The position numbers were made by a program, and so were the translations under genes. Below the pieces are notes generated by a model. It worked only from the letters and a program-made list of their open reading frames with translations, was not told the origin of the DNA and ran no database searches. DNA of 64,000 bases from Cryptomeria japonica. Its lineage: Eukaryota; Streptophyta; Pinopsida; Cupressales; Cupressaceae. How positions within the stretch are numbered: the first letter of the stretch is position 1; every line of letters begins with the position of its first letter. Positions 9,302-21,900 of the stretch are shown in pieces. The DNA lies in assembly GCF_030272615.1 (NCBI RefSeq), contig NC_081405.1, forward strand, positions 576,151,752-576,215,751, written 5' to 3'.

Positions 9302-11794
9302 CACCTCCTAGTCCCAAGAATTTTTGACAACCTTTTGATAGTAGATTCTATGTACCATCCTAATCCAAAAACAATTTATTTTGTCTACATCTGACTGGTG
9401 GAAGATTTGGTCGATCTGCACCTCCTAGTCCCAACAATTCCACTTGAACACTCTATCACGGGAGAAGAGACATGACTTCTAGGTCTATTAAGGAGATGCT
9501 TACTATTGGTCATATGCTAAGAGAAAATAGAAGAAATGTGAATACTACTAGCTAACAAGTTGTGTAATGTTGGGTGATTCATGTTACATCATGGATTTCA
9601 TTTTCTATCAAGTTGTGTTATGCTAGGTGATCCATGATAGAGAAGATTAACAAACAAAACCATTTGTTCGCAAGGCAATCCAAAAACTCTACTACAAAAT
9701 GGTTGTTGTAGTGACACAAAACACAAAAAAAAATAATAACCAACACTTGAAAAGGTGTAAACAACAACAATGGTCACACTAGCATTAATCCATGCTATTC
9801 CAAGTAACAAATCTTTAAAAAAAATAACCATGCCCTAGGGGGCACTATGTACCACAACACTTTTATTTTGAGGATATAACATAAATAAATTAACACGAGA
9901 AAAAAGGAAAGCTCATATGCCTCCCCTTAAGATGTCAACATACCTCTAGGTTGATATCTTAAGGTAGATAGCGATCAAGGATGATAAGCACCTTCAACAC
10001 CAAGAAGATACCTTTAATAAACATACATGCATTCCAAGCTAGGAAGAAAGATCGTTGTACATGCCTCATTTCTATAAGAAAGGAAGAGATAGTTGTAAAA
10101 GAGATATTATGGAAAAATAAACATAATTTAAATAAATGCAACCAAAATAATGCAAAGAGATAAAAAAACTCTATAGAGCAACTATTATACATACCTCAAA
10201 TACAAAATTGTAGGGTGGAACAATAAAAAATGGCAAATCAAGGAAAGAATGAAAGATCCACACCAAATTCTTATACAATGCAGTCTAGTTGAAGGATGTT
10301 AATTCTACACAAGATAGTGAAGGGGTCATTATGATGATTTATTTGAAGGTTCATAAGTTAAAGGTAGTCACTAACATATAAAGAGTGAATAAATTGAAGA
10401 GCCCGATGAATTGCCAGCATAGCATGAGGATGTATGATGCTGACAATAGCAAAATGATATTATGATGGTGGTGAAACTACAAAAAAATTTGATCATATTT
10501 TTATTGAGCATGAAATAAACCACCTTGAGCTCATGAATGGTAGGAATCGTGTTGTAGAGTATCAACCCTTGTTGAACAAGGGTGTCACATTTTTGAGGCT
10601 TGATCAATGCAAGGAGACATTTTGTGTATATGAAGTGGTTTCAATTAGCCATTTTGTGTATAAGTAGAGAGGAGAGGGCGATGTCTTTGTTGCTTCAGGA
10701 CAATTCTAATCAAAAAACAATGAAAGAGGTCCTAATCAAAGAACACACACGTCCAAGCAAAGAGAGAAATTGGATTCAGGACAATTCTATGCAAGAAAGG
10801 ATATCAAGTTACTAAAGATAAAAATCAACAAAGGTAAAGTGGATCCTTAAAAAGGAGGAACAATTGACAACTATTATTCTTGCTCCACAATGTAGAGAGA
10901 AGAAGAACCAGGCTATTATGTTGCCTCCCAAGTATGATTGCACATGAAATCGTAGTACCATTAATGACAATGAGCCCCTAATAGGTAATTAAGCTACCAA
11001 TGTCATATAGCAAGATAAAAACATAATAGGTTATAAATGTCATTTAGAAGGGATATGATGAGTGTATAACTCATTGTCACCTATTATTTAAATGTTACTA
11101 GAACTACAATAAGTTGTTGAATTTTAATCTCCAAATCATGACATTCATTAGTGGAATAGTTGATGAGGCTTGAAAAAAGTATTGTCCTAATTTTGTTTAT
11201 AGTTTTTTCTTCAATTTTTCAAGGGGAGAGTAATAAAGTTGGCTTTAAGAAACTCATACAAAATTATCTCTTGTTATGATATTAAAATTTGTTGGAAAAG
11301 TCATAGATATATTAGACAATGTGGGAGGGGATGTCAACAAAGGAGGAGGATAGAAACCTAAATCTTCTTTTGAAAAATATAATGTATATTTCTCATGAAC
11401 CTCCACACTTCATTGCACACATCCTAAATCATGTCCATTGCATCCATGTGTATAATTAAATGTGGTATTTCAATCATGTCTAGAGGAGAGTGTTCATTCA
11501 TATTTTCAAAGTTTAAAGATCCTCAAGCATCATCAAGACATGTGTTGGAAGAAGAGGTTGGAATAGATTTATAAGAAGCTTGAATAATTGACACATACAA
11601 ATCCCTTGGGACTTCATATTTGGATATGTAAATGTTATTCAATTCTCAATTCAATATGCAAGTTATATTCAAGGTTATCTTTTCTTTCAAATATGTGTTA
11701 TATATTTAATATGATAAATCTGATTATAGTCTTGTATGTTACAGATGAGAGGAGCATTTATCGATTTCAATTTCCTTCTCACAAATGCCGATTG
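9302..11794. other. No gene recognised; dispersed repeat and small duplications
   Basis: A near-60-bp duplication lies at about 9547-9640 (AAGTTGTGTAATGTTGGGTG and AAGTTGTGTTATGCTAGGTG). About 9912-10040 resembles 40510-40640 (shared CTCCCCTTAAGATGT followed about 25 bp later by a second CTTAAG), so a dispersed family is present. The remaining reading frames carry no motif. Confidence 0.35.
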
Positions 11795-11819
11795 ATATAT
11801 ATATATATATATATATATA
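11795..11819. repeat. (AT)n microsatellite
   Basis: Uninterrupted AT dinucleotide run of about 25 bp. Confidence 0.95.
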
Positions 11820-11829
11820 AGCAAGGAGG

Positions 11830-11890
11830 ATCAAGCAATACCTTGAACGGTCATGTCTATTAGACATGACTGATCAAGATATTACTTGAT
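11830..11890. repeat. Imperfect palindrome
   Basis: Arms ATCAAGCAATACCTTGAACG... and the reverse complement ending AGATATTACTTGAT meet at GTCTATTAGAC. The stem is about 29 bp with a few mismatches and almost no loop. It sits just right of the AT run; role unknown. Confidence 0.75.
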
Positions 11891-11899
11891 TTCACCTTT

Positions 11900-12783
11900 T
11901 GAATTATCATGTATTTTCCAATCATTGTATATCACTTAACAAACCACCTAATACTTAATCGGCGTGTCTATCATATGCAAGACAACCAATACTAATCGGT
12001 ATGTATTAGTTAAGCCTGATAACAATCAATGTTCACGGTTAATATATTAACCGATATTAATCAGAGTGCATTGGTTAAGCCCAATAACAATCAATGTTCA
12101 TAGTTAATATGTTAACTGATATTAATCAGAGTGCATATGTTTCAATATAAACTAATACCAATTGGTATTCAGTTCTATGATATTTACAACCAATGATTAT
12201 TGGTAGTTAAGCATTGATCGAACTTTGCAAGTATGGTTGAATATATACAAATTTAAGAATGATCATCAAATTAAAGAACAATAGCTTGAAGTCTTCATAA
12301 TAGTTTATCGATAGGATAGATTATTGAATGAGAGAGTTCATTTATCTCTCATTCAATCATTTATCTTACCAAGGCTATCATGCATTAACAAGATAGAGGG
12401 ACCTTATATCAAATTAAGGAAGGCATAAGAGTGATATATGCATTAGTGTAATTATTATACTTTTTGAATATTTATCTTTAGTATAATATTGGAAATAGTA
12501 TCTTATACTAATCAGGGAGTCGTAATTAGGATATTATTTTCCCATTTTTAATTGCTGATCTCATTATTTAAGACACAAATGATTTTCATCATTTCTTTTC
12601 TTTATGTGCAATATATATCTAATTTAATTATTTATATTTTAATAAGAAACTAAATTTATCGTAGTATTCATGTGGTTTTTTCATTTTATCTCTTGTATAA
12701 GAGAAAGTATTGAAGATCATAACTCTAACATGGCTTTATTTTGGATGAGTAAAAAAATTCCTCTATTATTTATCCTATAATAG
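11900..12783. repeat. AT-rich stretch with a 65-bp tandem pair
   Basis: 12009-12073 and 12074-12138 are adjacent copies of a 65-bp unit (GTTAAGCCYRATAACAATCA, then AATCAGAGTGCA). Around 12330-12358 a short palindrome (ATTGAATGAGAGA / TCTCTCATTCAAT) occurs. No gene is visible. Confidence 0.7.
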
Positions 12784-13400
12784 ATGTTCATACCTTGTTC
12801 AAAAATTTCCAATTTCTGTGAGGCACTCTGTCAAACAATCGGTGTGCAATTTCAAAGCTCCCATTTTCGCATAGGTTGGGGGATGTTCACAGATATTTAC
12901 ACCTATGCCCACACCAACAGAGAATCAAAAGCTTTGCTCGGGATCACCATTTCAAGGCTCTTTATCTTGCTTTGCTCGGGATCACCATTCATTTCTAGCA
13001 GGACTCAAGCGTTGATTTTGAATAGATATGATCTCTATTCATCAGATTCTCTAGTTGTAGATCTGGATACATAGTCAATTTCATATCCCCAGATGTTGAT
13101 CGAGTGTATCCATATCCAATGGCGAAGGGGCAAGTGAATCTGCTAGAAGTGGATCAAGTTGGATATTAAAATGTTGTTGATCCTGCAGTTATCCACCAAG
13201 TAGAACCATCAGCATTCGAACGGTTGATCAGATTGCTATAGCTGGGTAGCAAACCGCCTTCGCTTATGACTAAAATCTGCTATAAATTTGATCAGCTTCA
13301 ACCCGCCTCTACCCATCTCGTGCCTCTTCCCCCCTCCCTCTCTCCCCTGTGGGTCCACTTCGAGGCCCGGATGACCCAGAAAAAACTGGTCATTGCATTA
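12784..13400. other. Locally GC-richer, unrecognised segment
   Basis: Base composition rises, with a pyrimidine-rich block near 13325-13350 and several CpGs. GCTTTGCTCGGGATCACCAT occurs twice, about 35 bp apart (near 12932 and 12968). A plus-strand open frame 12784-13074 has no recognisable domain. It may be part of the long, broken LTR of element A or captured host DNA. Confidence 0.3.
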
Positions 13401-13547
13401 CGCAGACACAACCTCGATACAGTTGCTGGGGTTTGATAGAGGTGGAACTATGGGTGGGAGTATGCTGCTAGGGCGGCAACGTGAGAATAGGAAGAGGCCG
13501 CGAAAATTATTTGAAATGTCTTGGTCTTTTTTTTTAAAAGTAATGCC

Positions 13548-13735
13548 CGCTGTCGTCAAAATTTCGACAAACGTGGGCACTTTTTATAAAAAACACAAAT
13601 GTCGTTGCCAATTCCTTAACTCTGCCGAAAACATATATTGAATTATCATCAGAATTTTGATGAATGTGGGCAATTTTTCAAAAAAAAATCAAATTTGTTC
13701 ACAATGTACCTTCTCCATCGAAAACCTCCATTGGC
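13548..13735. repeat. Diverged ~92-bp tandem duplication
   Basis: Copies start near 13555 and 13648, sharing the order AAATTTCGACAAACGTGGGC / GAATTTTGATGAATGTGGGC and later CTGCCGAAAAC / CTCCATCGAAAAC. Most differences are CG in the first copy against TG or CA in the second, as expected from decay of methylated CpG in one copy only. Confidence 0.55.
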
Positions 13736-13754
13736 ATTTTAGGGAAAATGTATT

Positions 13755-14250
13755 AGTGTGCACGATAGAGGAAGATATTGGCTTTACCTGTCAAATCGCA
13801 TTTGTTTGAAAGTTAAAATGATTTTATTGCCCTTTTCAAACACCACATTCAAGGGAAGAGGATGTTGGCTGGGCTTTATGCCTGCCAAATGCATTTATTT
13901 GATAGTTTCTATTAACATTTTCAACATAGAGAAGACGCTGGCAAAGGCACGTGGAGTTTGGAACTACACCTGGTAATACATTTGCTTGAGTTTTATGTTG
14001 CCTCTGCAAACACCATGTTGCATGTAGGAGGACATGGAGTTTGGTTTCACACCTTCCACTTCAGTTGCTTTGAAAGTTTAATGAAGTCTTTCATCTAACG
14101 CAAGCCATACACTTGCAAATTGTATTTGTTAAAAACTCATTGGCATCAAAACACCACACCATCTACTAGGGAGAATGCTACCAAAATAAGAAAACTTTGG
14201 TTTTACACCTTTTCAGCTATCAAATCGCCAGACATCTGCTTCAATGTACA
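13755..14250. repeat. Very degenerate tandem array (~95-bp units)
   Basis: About five units share, in order, a GARGA...TTGG...TTTAC start, a CTGYCAAATGCATTTG-like middle and AAACACCA near the end (for example near 13765, 13858, 13930, 14020 and 14170). Units vary in length and have many substitutions. Not coding. Confidence 0.4.
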
Positions 14251-14981
14251 TTAATGTCCATATTGCTCCTATAATATTCCCTAGCTTCTTCTGTATCTCT
14301 TAAACATAAAACACATGATTTAAAATAACAATTTAAACTTTACCTGAGAAGATGCATGAAGCTACAATTCAAGTCGGGCTAAAAAAAAAATTTATTTTCA
14401 TGCAATTGACCTTCAAAATGCCTCAAGAACCTTAAACATATCTTTGGAGTTGATCGGCACAATTTTATGATCATTAAACAGAGTTTGGCAACTTTTAGGT
14501 GCTTGCACCACATTTTTTGCATTTAATCTCGAAGATGTAATTTTCAAACTGGTCAAAACACCTTTCTGGACTTTGCAAACTGACAGGCGTACTGTCTGAT
14601 ATACAAGAATTCACTCTACCAAACCATTTCTTAAGATGAATCCCGAGTGAAGAAATATTAATGGTCAAAGATGACCATTTGGTTTTGTCGGCACTATGAA
14701 GCTAATGAAATCAATGCGCATGGACCTCAAAAGGCCTATCTTAAAAACATTGAATGATCTTCATAGACCCCTAAATCTGGGGCATAAGTACCTTGAAGTA
14801 GAAAGAAGAGCTTGGAATGTTTAATTCGACCAAAAGGCTGACTGGGTGCAAATGGTGGGTTCATGGAAACTGCCACTTAAAAAGATGTAGCAATGAAAAT
14901 GCAGAAAACTGAATGAAGTGGCTCAAGAAATCATCTTGGAAAACTGATCAAACGGATTCATAAAGACCTAAAACTTAGCAT
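14251..14981. other. Non-coding, likely LTR body of element A
   Basis: No gene or motif seen. Continuous with the confirmed LTR segment to its right; whether it is LTR or an insertion needs the partner LTR left of the window. Confidence 0.3.
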
Positions 14982-15361
14982 GGAGGCACACTTATATGCA
15001 TACAATTTAATGCAATTTTAATTTTAGCATGACGATCAACTAGTCAAAAGATATAGGATCTCGAAGTAGGCTATTTAATAAAATTTGCATTTGCACCTAT
15101 GATGCACTTTCAGCTCACCCCTTGAAATGGGTACCTAATAAACTAATTTAAACTGAAATCTGAAAGTTTCAAAACACTTCATAGGTCAAATAAAAGGTGT
15201 TGGACAATTCCCAAGCCTTACCCTTTGATAATTAATTGGCTTCATTTTACCCTCTCTCTAACTAGGCCACTCCAGATGAGATTAAGTTGTCTTTCTGAGA
15301 ATGAAATAGAAAAATTTCATAGTGGGCCTCAAAACTTGACTCAAATTTATGAGTCCCAACA
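14982..15361 (-). repeat. Start of the 5' LTR of element A
   Basis: Direct repeat of 1-379. On the minus strand it begins with TGTTGGGACTC at 15361, a canonical TG terminus. The right flank 15362-15366 (ATATG) is the expected target duplication, whose partner is outside the window. Confidence 0.7.
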
Positions 15362-15730
15362 ATATGATTTGATGGTGATCTTTTTTTTGGGATCAACTGC
15401 ATCTTTTGAATAAACTGGAGCATGGAGAGAAGACAAAGAGAAAATGTTTAGGCCAACTTCCCCATCTATTAGGACTCGTTTAACTCATGTCTTATGAATG
15501 AAGAATTCAATATGAAAGGGAGCATTATGTGGATGTTGCAAGGACATGTCATCTTCTTTGGTGAATAATAAGCAGTGAGGGGTTGTGAGGTGTCCCACCA
15601 TGGTTTGGAATTGATCTGTATCAAGATCTTTGGATACTGTTGTATCTACTAATGCTCTTTCTATAATTTCTTTGTGTGCAGGTGAAAGCTTTAAAAGTTC
15701 TAAGATGGATATTTGTGTGGGTGTTTTTTG

Positions 15731-17550
15731 TTATTGATCCACTAGATTATATTGTTTTGCAGTGGATGACATGTTAGTGGTATTAGCTTTTCTTCTTGTG
15801 ATAGCATGAGCAGGTTCTTGATGTTTCTTTTCTTTAACTACAATCACATTTACCATATTATCATATGTATGAGTGTAGTTTACCTTTGCTTTACCCCTAC
15901 CATTATGTGTTTTTGATGATTCACCCTTCTCATAGTTTGGGAGTGGAGTTTTAAAAGTTGTATGACTTTCTTTTGTCATATGTCCATCCACAGTTATTAC
16001 TTCATTATCAATCAAATCTTGGATGACATGTTTCGACTGCTGACAATTATCTGTGTGATGTCTCTTGTTTTGATGGAAATCGCAATAATAATTATCATTC
16101 CACCAAGAGCATTTCACTTAAGGTTCATAGTTTCTTCCTTCTGGCGAAGTAATCAATTTGTTTGCAAGAAGTGTCTTTAGTGCTGACCCAAGTGGTTCAC
16201 CAATTTTTGTAAATTTCCTTCTGAAGAAATTGTTAAAAGTTGACTTTTGGTGATTGTTGTTTTGTTGAGCTGCTGCTGAGTGAGTAGATAAATTGAAAAC
16301 TGGTTGTTTTTCTTTTACATTGTTGTAATCCACTATTCCATCATTGACAATATTTTGATTTCTATTCCAACCTTTAGGCTTATCATTGTTAATGTTGCTA
16401 ACATTGTTGTTAGGAGGATTAACGCCTTCTTTGTATCACTTCAACTCACCCTTCTTTACCATAGCTTCTTCCATTATGATACCATTATCAATCATCTTTT
16501 TAGAATTTTGATGGCATTGAATTTTGAGATGATAGCTTATTTGTCCATTTAGTTTGTTGATGAATATGTCTATTTTCTCATATTCCAGCACTGTTTGAAT
16601 ATATCGTGAAGCTAATCGTCTCCATATCTATAGAAACATTGTGAAAGGTTCACCAATCTTTTGTTTAGTATTACATAAGTCAAACATTGTTGCCTAATGT
16701 TGAATGTTATAAGAGTAATCTGAAACAAACTTATCCACTAATTCTGTGAATGATCTAATTCCATGTGGAAGTTTGGAGAACCATTCCATAGCTAGTCCAC
16801 TTAAGCTCTTTGGAAATAATCTCATCAGGTATGTATCCTCATGTGCAAACTCCATACTCAACGTGCAAAATTCTCATATATGATTCTGGGGATCAGTGCT
16901 TCCATTATATTTATCTTACGGAGGAGTTTCACAACCCATAGGAAATGGTATCATGTTTAGATTTAGGTCGAATGGGTAAGGACAAATTTCTTGATGTGAG
17001 TATCTTCTAATAGTTCCTCTCTCCATATCTTGAATTTATGTTTGCAGCATTTTTATTTGTTGTGTAAGAGTCGTGATAGGATTATCAACATGATTTATTC
17101 TTGTATAACCATGAGTGTGCATTCTAGTATGATGTTGATCTCTTCTTGTATCATGTCGACTCTTTCTTGTGTCGTCATTAGATTTGACATGGTTGAGAAT
17201 TTCTACGTCATCCTTTTTGAGAATGGAAGTTTCCTCATTAGTTCTTGTGTTATTGGGAATAGATGTGTCATTAATTTTGAGACCAAAATATCCTCATGTC
17301 ATTCATTATCAGGGGAAGAGTCACTTCTCTTTTGTTCTAATTTGCTCACATCAAAATCTTGGGGGATTGTAGCACTAGATTTAGCTAACATTAGGAAGTA
17401 TCTTTCTTTTTCTCCCTCCAATATTTTTGCCATAAATTTATCGAATTTAGGATCTTGTTTGATTTCTTGGAGATGTTTTTCTGTTATTTCCCCTTCTTCT
17501 TGTATTTCATTTTTGGGTTCCATGTTTCTATAATCTTCAATTATTTCCAA
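15731..17550 (-). pseudogene. Gag of element B (gypsy type, with CCHC-like knuckle), broken
   Basis: Read from 17550, the minus-strand frame starts with an acidic segment (MEIIEDYRNMEPKNEIQEEG), then has the gag core HEDTYLMRLFPKSLSGLAM, EWFSKLPHG, DKFVSDYSYNIQ, DLCNTKQKIGEPF, a pattern well known from plant Athila/Tat-like gag. Near its end there is a knuckle-like block, YCDFHQNKRHHTDNCQQ, followed by DLIDNEVITVDG. Several stops (for example about 16705 and 16640) and possible frame shifts break it. Gag would form the particle core. No protease or reverse transcriptase follows before element A begins. Confidence 0.7.
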
Positions 17551-17839
17551 TGTTTCGATTTTTGTCTCTGCGATCTTCCATCTCTACGGTCTAGTTAAAA
17601 TGAGCATACACATGTGTTGGATATTGTGCAAGGATTAGATTGCCTAAAATATGTTTTGATAAGTGATCAATTGTCAATTTAGATATGATAGAGTGGTATG
17701 ACACGAAAATATGATTCAAGTGTTTAAAATTTTTCAAGTTTTTAGATATTCAGTTTTGGTATGCAATGATGATGATTTTGATAAAACCAAGTCCAATAGG
17801 AACAATATATCCTATAATGTGGGACAAGGTTATCCTGAC
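17551..17839 (-). other. Leader of element B, left of the element D insertion
   Basis: No gene. Resumes at 24392 on the other side of element D. Confidence 0.4.
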
Positions 17840-17844
17840 CAAAT

Positions 17845-18635
17845 TGTTAGATTCAATGATAGTCCCAAAGACACTGAGAGGGGGGTGTGAATCAGTGTCT
17901 AACCGATTTGCAGAATATTTAAACTTATTAATAACTTTGCATCCCAAAACCGTGTACTGGTAAATAAGAATTAATGCAGTAAATAAGAATAACAGAGACA
18001 CCATAGAAAACACACCATAAAACAAGATATTTAACAAGGAAACTCGGTTTGGGAAAAACCTCGGTGGGATTTGTGACTCACAATATTTACTCAATGGCCA
18101 ATTAATAAATACTACTTACAATGAGGGGCCTACACATGCAGGGAGGCCAATAACCTAGAGCTCACTACTCAATCACAAAATAGGAGTCACACTGACTACA
18201 AAATGGATTATCAAAATCCAATACGATGTACTGCTCAAAACAACTTCTCATATTCCACATTGAGTACTGGTTTAAGCTCAGACAATAACCAAAACCTTCA
18301 TTGTCAACTATATCACGTTATACAAAATTGCCTTATACTTCTCATCCATCTTCCTTACCAAATGACCTATAAGATCTCATACATAAATGATTCTTCTACA
18401 ATGTACCATGTTGGCTTACAAAAGATAATTACATTACAAAACAATAAAGAAAAGTTTAGTCCATGCTGGCCTGAGTATCAGTATGCATTGTTACCGATGT
18501 CGGTGAAATGCCTATCGGTGTATGTAGAGATCTATTGTTGGTGTCTGTATCTACCGGTTGGTTGCAAGTTAGTTTCCGATTGGTTGTCATAAATGATAAA
18601 ATCAACTATTCTCATGAGAGTGTAGAATGCCAATG
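17845..18635 (-). repeat. 3' LTR of element D
   Basis: Pairs with 23613-24386 over its whole length with many substitutions, so the insertion is old. Contains blocks also present in the LTR of copia element E (e.g. CTAGAGCTCACTGCYCAATC, ACATGCAG). Confidence 0.9.
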
Positions 18636-18649
18636 ATCTCCCCCTTTGG
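18636..18649 (-). other. Polypurine tract of element D
   Basis: The minus strand reads CCAAAGGGGGAGAT directly before the 3' LTR. Element E has the same tract at its 3' LTR. Confidence 0.75.
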
Positions 18650-18989
18650 CATTGATGGCAACACTCATGAGAAAAATCCAAAAATTGTTTCCAAAAACTG
18701 AAGTGCAAAAAGATTTCAAAAAGATGTGCTCCCACTGAGCAAGTGATCTCCTTTGTACATGTATTTTTCTCTCTAGTACTCCCCCTTTGACATCAATGAC
18801 AAAGGTTCTAAAAAATAATCAAATGAGTTCAAACAAAATTTGAGCTCAAAGTCTGTAACCAGTTGGTTACAATCTTAAAGATATCTACCAAAACTAAATT
18901 CAGACTCTACATAAACCTTTTGCAATCATTAAAGTTTCCTCAGTGTGTTGGATCATGTCGGTGAGATAATGCATGTGTTCATCCGGTGA

Positions 18990-21900
18990 TCACTCTCCTT
19001 GAACTAGTGCCTTTGATATTTCAATTCTCTGAGTGATAAGATTGTCCAACTTAGGACCAAGTTTATCTTTAAGTTCCCGGGCATTTGATCTTATCCTTTC
19101 CTTCTCTTTCTCAAGTTTCTCTAACTTCTCCTCAAAACCTGACACTTCTTGCTCTAAAACTGATATATGTCTGGATGAACCAATTATACTATCTGCTATG
19201 TCATCAATTTCATTGTGTGTTTTTCTGATCTCCTCAACTATGTCCACTGTCAAAAGGTGAGGTTTCCATGTTTCCTTATATAGCTCCTTGTACTTCAAAA
19301 TTGTAGAGTTAAGTATCGATAATAATGTATTTATATGATCTGTACATTTCTTTATTGTGTCTTCAAAGAATGTGTTTTTCTCTTTTTCAACTCTCTCCTT
19401 AATTGTGTCCTCATTAACCTTATCAATAGTTATTACATTATTAGCTATAAATTTGGACAATGTGTCCAATTTACCCAAAGAATCAGTAATGTGATCTGTG
19501 TTGCAATTTAGTTTAATCAACTTAAGAATGAGTAGTATGTTATCAATTGCCTTATAGGCCAATGCATTGCAATCCGTTATCTTCTTAATTAAATCCAAAA
19601 GTACCTATGTAACATTGGTAGGTCTGAATTCACCCATAGATGTGCTAGATGTTTGACCAATCATTTTTATTATCTCTTTGCTTCCATAAGATGTGTCCAT
19701 TTTGCTTGCATTTTCTTCTGGTGGATTAGTTTGTGTTTGCATCTCAACCTTTAAAGGTTTCTCATACTATTTCAATGTTTATGTGATTGACGATTTGTCT
19801 TTCTTTGTGTGCCCCTCTACCTCAGTTTGTTTTTCTGAAAGCTCTACTGCCAGATTCTCAGTCTCTAGTGGCCCTGTGATAGTACCTTTATCTTCAGTAG
19901 GTTTTTCACTCTGTGTCAGTTGTTCTATTTGTGTTGATGTCTCAGTTTCAATAGTTTGTACTGGTTCCTCTGCTATGTTGCTATTGTCAACATTGTCAGC
20001 CTTAACTTCAGTGGTTTCCTTATCCACAACAATGTTTACCTCTTGAGTATCTACATTCATTGTAAATAGTATCTCTGACTCAGGATTAGTATCATCATGT
20101 GTTATACCTTTAGTGTCAGTAGCTGATGGATCTTCTGAGTGTACCGGTGCAGTATCCAAAGGTGGTGGTGGAAGATTGTGAGTAATATTAATATTTGGAA
20201 CACCACCAATTTTTCTTTTACCTTTGTCCTTTTGATAAACCTTAAATGTCTTCTTGGGTCTACTCTTTTCGTCTTGTTTTTCTTTCTCTACAAAGAATAT
20301 ATCCCAATTATCTGTTGTTTCTTCTACAATTTCCTTTACTCTTCTAGCCATCAAGCTCACTTGCCGATGTCCACTAGAAAATACTGATCGGTTAGCCTCA
20401 AAAATAAGTTCATCTATTTCTTCCTTGGAGTTAATTGGGTGAATAGCCAAGAGTTCTTCAACTTTCAATTTCTTGTTTAATTCCATCACTAATAACCTTT
20501 TAGCTTCTAGTCCCATGTAGAGATTATTTGGTAGCTTATCAACAACTTTAATCAAGACTTTCTTATAAATGTCTAAATGAAGAACAATGATTTCTTCAAT
20601 AGTTTTTTTGTCGGTATCATTTGAAGAAGTATACCATTTATTCACATTAGATAAATTACCTTCCTTTGTTATTTCATTCAGTAAATCATTCAATGAAGGG
20701 GTAACTGGTCTCTATTTTCTCTTTGGAGTAAGCTTCTTCTTGGGTTCCCTAATTGCCTATTGTTTCTTCCTTAAAGTTCTTGTTTTCTTCGGAGTAGGAG
20801 AAGGTACTGATGAGGCTTTCATGTTCCTTTCCACTCTTTTGAACTCAACAACCTTCCCACTGTCACTATTAGAAGATGTGTCAACTGGTGAAATATATGC
20901 CTCTGGTTGAAGTCCTTCAAGCTCACTAGCTGACATGCCACTAAGATTCATGACATTTAATTTGAATCCTTGTGCTATCTTAGATGCATCCCTAATGAAT
21001 TTGTCTATTTTCTTCTTATTTTTCTCCATTGATACTTTACTAGCTATAGTTTCAGCACTTCCAAATATTTCCTCAGATGGTTCTCTGGGTGCTTCAAGGA
21101 GTGTTTTTGCATACATTTCCACAACATGTAGATCAACCTCATAACCCATTTTAGTAACCCAAATAGTTCTAGGGCTTAGTGCTTCCATCCAGAGTTCATC
21201 TCTTTTAATGACAAAATAGATTTTCTTGTCATATTTCTCAACTATGCTCTGAGGAATCCTTTTCCTAGCTCTCATCTTAGATTGGAAAGTCTTAAAGTAA
21301 TTTGTTATGTTAAATATCTCTATCAGTTCCTATGCTGGTAAAAGCTTCCTGTAGTTGTTTTCCTACTGGTGTATCATAACCAAAGTCTTTGTGTCCTATA
21401 CCGGGAAACTCTTTGGTGAAATATAACATAAAACATACCAAAAGGTTTCCAAAGTGGAAACTACCCTTTTTACCTCCCTTAATCTTTTTTAGGTTATCAA
21501 TAAGCTCATCTTTTAACCATTCACGCACATCTATCTTAGCATTGTTGTTTATCATTCCATGTGCACTATAAATACAAAGACTAGAAACAAAATTGAGTCT
21601 GATAGCATGTGTGGATTTCTATCCAAGGAACATACTTACATATCTCACATTAATGTCTTTAATGTCATTCACTCTAAGTGATCTATTGTTAGATGTGTCT
21701 CCAGTTAGGCTTGTCACCATTTTGTTGGGAATCTTCTTTGTCTTATCAGGTCTACTACCGATTGAGGGTAAGCTAGTAACTCAATACAATCCTTACCACT
21801 TCCTTTTAAAATTGAGGGATATTTAGTATCTCCACAAAACCTAAAGTTTCCACAATCTTATGTTCAGGTTTAATAATTCCATGTTCATCACAAATGACCT

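Larger units (their letters stand above)
1..15361 (-). mobile_element. Element A: pol-less, gag-only LTR retrotransposon (interrupted, left end outside window)
   Basis: Seen: bases 1-379 and 14982-15361 are direct repeats (both begin with ggaggcacacttatatgcat and end at gagtcccaa followed by a terminus reading TGTTGGGACTC on the minus strand). Between them, on the minus strand, lie a primer-binding-like site (about 3980-3997), a leader, and a gag reading frame (3038 to 830). The order is therefore 5' LTR, PBS, gag, 3' LTR. No protease, integrase or reverse transcriptase is visible between the end of gag and the 3' LTR at 379, so the element would need enzymes supplied in trans. The 5' LTR, from 15361 to about 4002, is far too long and must contain later insertions, including the methyltransferase hairpins. 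The 3' LTR leaves the window after 379 bp, so true LTR length and the second target duplication (expected ATATG, 15362-15366) cannot be checked. Confidence 0.6.

Noticed and set aside
12941-12990. Twice-repeated TGGTGATCCCGAGC as a primer-binding site
   Set aside because: It matches no plant tRNA 3' end that I can recall, and the site near 3980 fits the gag position better.
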